Both the position numbers and the translations under genes were made by a program. Positions 21,002-21,751 of a DNA stretch of 21,751 nt are shown piece after piece (position 1 is the first letter of the stretch; each line of letters starts with the position of its first letter). Source of the DNA: a virus. The notes under the pieces were generated by a model, which did not search any database, had not been told where the DNA came from, and was given only the letters and a program-made list of their open reading frames with translations. The stretch spans positions 1 to 21,751 of IMG/VR virus record IMGVR_UViG_3300011440_000200, one strand, 5' to 3'.

Positions 21002-21030
21002 TGTGTACGACTGGCCCGGTATTATGTCAA
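21002..21030 (-). promoter_or_regulatory. Candidate sigma70-type promoter before the portal gene
   Basis: TTGACA (21030-21025, minus strand) is a perfect -35 box and lies 17 bases before TACACA (21007-21002), which matches the -10 consensus at only three of six positions. The -35 overlaps the stop codon of the glycosyltransferase gene. Transcription would start close to the portal ATG (20993), giving a near-leaderless mRNA, which would fit the absence of a ribosome site there. Confidence 0.35.
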
Positions 21031-21518
21031 CTAGGAATCGGGGGTCGGATCTGGGCAATGATGGGACTGGCCCATTTTTTGTCGATGTGGATGCGTTGTA
21101 GGTAGTGGTAGTCGGAGCCGTACCCGTCGCTCACCCATTGGGGGGAGGCGAGTCGGGGGACCAAGAGGCACTGGCCCTGCTGGTTTCCGGGCATGATCTT
21201 CCCCGGGACCTTCCACATCGGGTCCCCACAGAGGAGGATGCGGAAGATCCAGCAGACCTCGGGGTCTTCCGAGATGGCCTGGTGGAAGGCTTCAATGGCT
21301 CCGGGGAGGGCGATATCGTCGTCGTCCAGGAACCAGAGGTGGGTGCCCTGGGCTCGGGCGATCATCTCGTCCCGGCACCAGTTCCCATCATCCTTGTGTG
21401 GCTTGGAATCGACCTGGATGAGGAGTTCGTCCCCGGGGAGGAGCTGGCTCAGGATGGAGTCGATCGATCGCTGGAGGGTGGGCCGTCCCAGGGTGGGGAG
21501 GATGACCGAAACGCTCAC
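21027..21518 (-). CDS. Family 2-like glycosyltransferase (163 aa)
   Basis: GTG 21518 overlaps the upstream stop by GTGA. The N-terminus VSVILPTLGRPTLQRSIDSIL is the classic GT2 (GT-A fold) nucleotide-binding opening. WFLDDDDIALPGAIEAF (62-78) carries the D-x-D metal and sugar-nucleotide site. The protein is short for a GT2 enzyme and has no membrane helix, so it is likely soluble. Possible roles are transfer of sugar to phage DNA bases, virion proteins or host surface glycans; no acceptor clue is present. It lies directly before the portal gene, with only the 33-base candidate promoter gap between them. Confidence 0.75.
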   Translation of the reverse strand: MSVSVILPTLGRPTLQRSIDSILSQLLPGDELLIQVDSKPHKDDGNWCRDEMIARAQGTHLWFLDDDDIALPGAIEAFHQAISEDPEVCWIFRILLCGDPMWKVPGKIMPGNQQGQCLLVPRLASPQWVSDGYGSDYHYLQRIHIDKKWASPIIAQIRPPIPS

Positions 21519-21751
21519 CTGGCTGGGTCTAGTTGGTGGGGATCGTGTTTCCCCATGAACCAGGGGGTTTTGACTCCTGGGCGGAAGGAGTGGAAGAGGT
21601 AGACCCCGGTGGCGACCCCTAGCTTTAACCCTTGGGCTTTGACGGCTTGGGAGAAGGTGATGTCGTGGTTCAAGTGGCCTGAAAAGCCTCCAGCCTTCTT
21701 CCAGGTCTCCTTCTTGAAGAGGAGGAAGTGTCCGAAGAGGAGGTCTCCGGC
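21515..21751 (-). CDS. Partial glycosyltransferase-like protein (cut by right edge)
   Basis: Only the last 78 residues are visible; the gene continues beyond position 21751. The sequence (GDLLFGHFLLFKKETWKKAGGF then HLNHDITFSQAVKAQGLKLGVATGVYLFHSFRPG) resembles the C-terminal half of GT-A glycosyltransferases, where a [D/E]-x-x-[F/L]-x-x-x-[V/L] helix and a V-x-x-x-V-x-x-H strand complete the sugar-acceptor site. It overlaps the next gene by GTGA, so the two transferases are coupled. The N-terminal part needed to confirm the family lies outside the window. Confidence 0.6.
   Translation of the reverse strand, partial: AGDLLFGHFLLFKKETWKKAGGFSGHLNHDITFSQAVKAQGLKLGVATGVYLFHSFRPGVKTPWFMGKHDPHQLDPAR

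Noticed and set aside
1-21751. tRNA genes, integrase, attachment sites or insertion sequences
   Set aside because: No cloverleaf-like sequence, recombinase motif, or terminal inverted repeats were recognised on reading both strands; absence is not proven without a search.

Overview
The window looks like part of a tailed double-stranded DNA phage (Caudoviricetes) with GC-rich coding sequence. It could be a free phage contig or a prophage segment; no integrase, attachment site or bacterial housekeeping gene is visible to decide. Evidence for a phage is a compact minus-strand run of about 30 genes read from right to left: glycosyltransferases, a large portal protein, a scaffold-like protein, a major capsid protein, head-tail and tail proteins, likely internal virion proteins and a lysis module. 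No tape-measure, sheath or tail-tube gene is seen between portal and lysis genes, so I infer a short-tailed (podovirus-like) particle. The host cannot be named. Terminase, replication and integration genes are not in the window.

Layout. Positions 1-2550 hold a plus-strand string of ten very small, overlapping genes: Cys-rich zinc-ribbon-like proteins mixed with tiny single-pass membrane proteins. Two of the zinc-ribbon genes are diverged copies of each other. This string converges on the structural operon at a nested stem-loop (2558-2600). Everything from 2597 to the right edge is on the minus strand. In transcription order it runs: two glycosyltransferase-like genes (the first cut by the edge); a candidate promoter; portal; three small unknowns; scaffold; capsid; two Cys-rich proteins; a small beta-rich protein; a methyltransferase-like enzyme; two large beta-rich fibre-like proteins flanking a small W-x-E-R repeat protein; three micro-genes; a head-tail adaptor candidate; an 816-residue tail hub or nozzle candidate; a small HGLG-motif protein; three Ala/Gly-rich likely ejection proteins; coiled-coil/membrane protein, small helical protein, M15 peptidase endolysin and holin-like protein; a secreted PA14-domain protein; and a last small helical protein.

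How it works together. Genes are packed with 4-base ATGA/GTGA overlaps, or with Shine-Dalgarno sequences fused to the upstream stop codon (TAGGAGG type), so translational coupling is likely throughout. GTG and TTG starts are common, and the capsid gene itself starts with TTG. No stretch longer than about 60 bases lacks a gene. The least explained parts are the plus-strand zinc-ribbon/membrane micro-gene string, the zinc-ribbon insert in the portal, the Cys-rich proteins behind the capsid gene, the W-x-E-R repeats, and the PA14 protein at the end of the lysis region. All functional names come from reading the translated sequences; no database search was possible.
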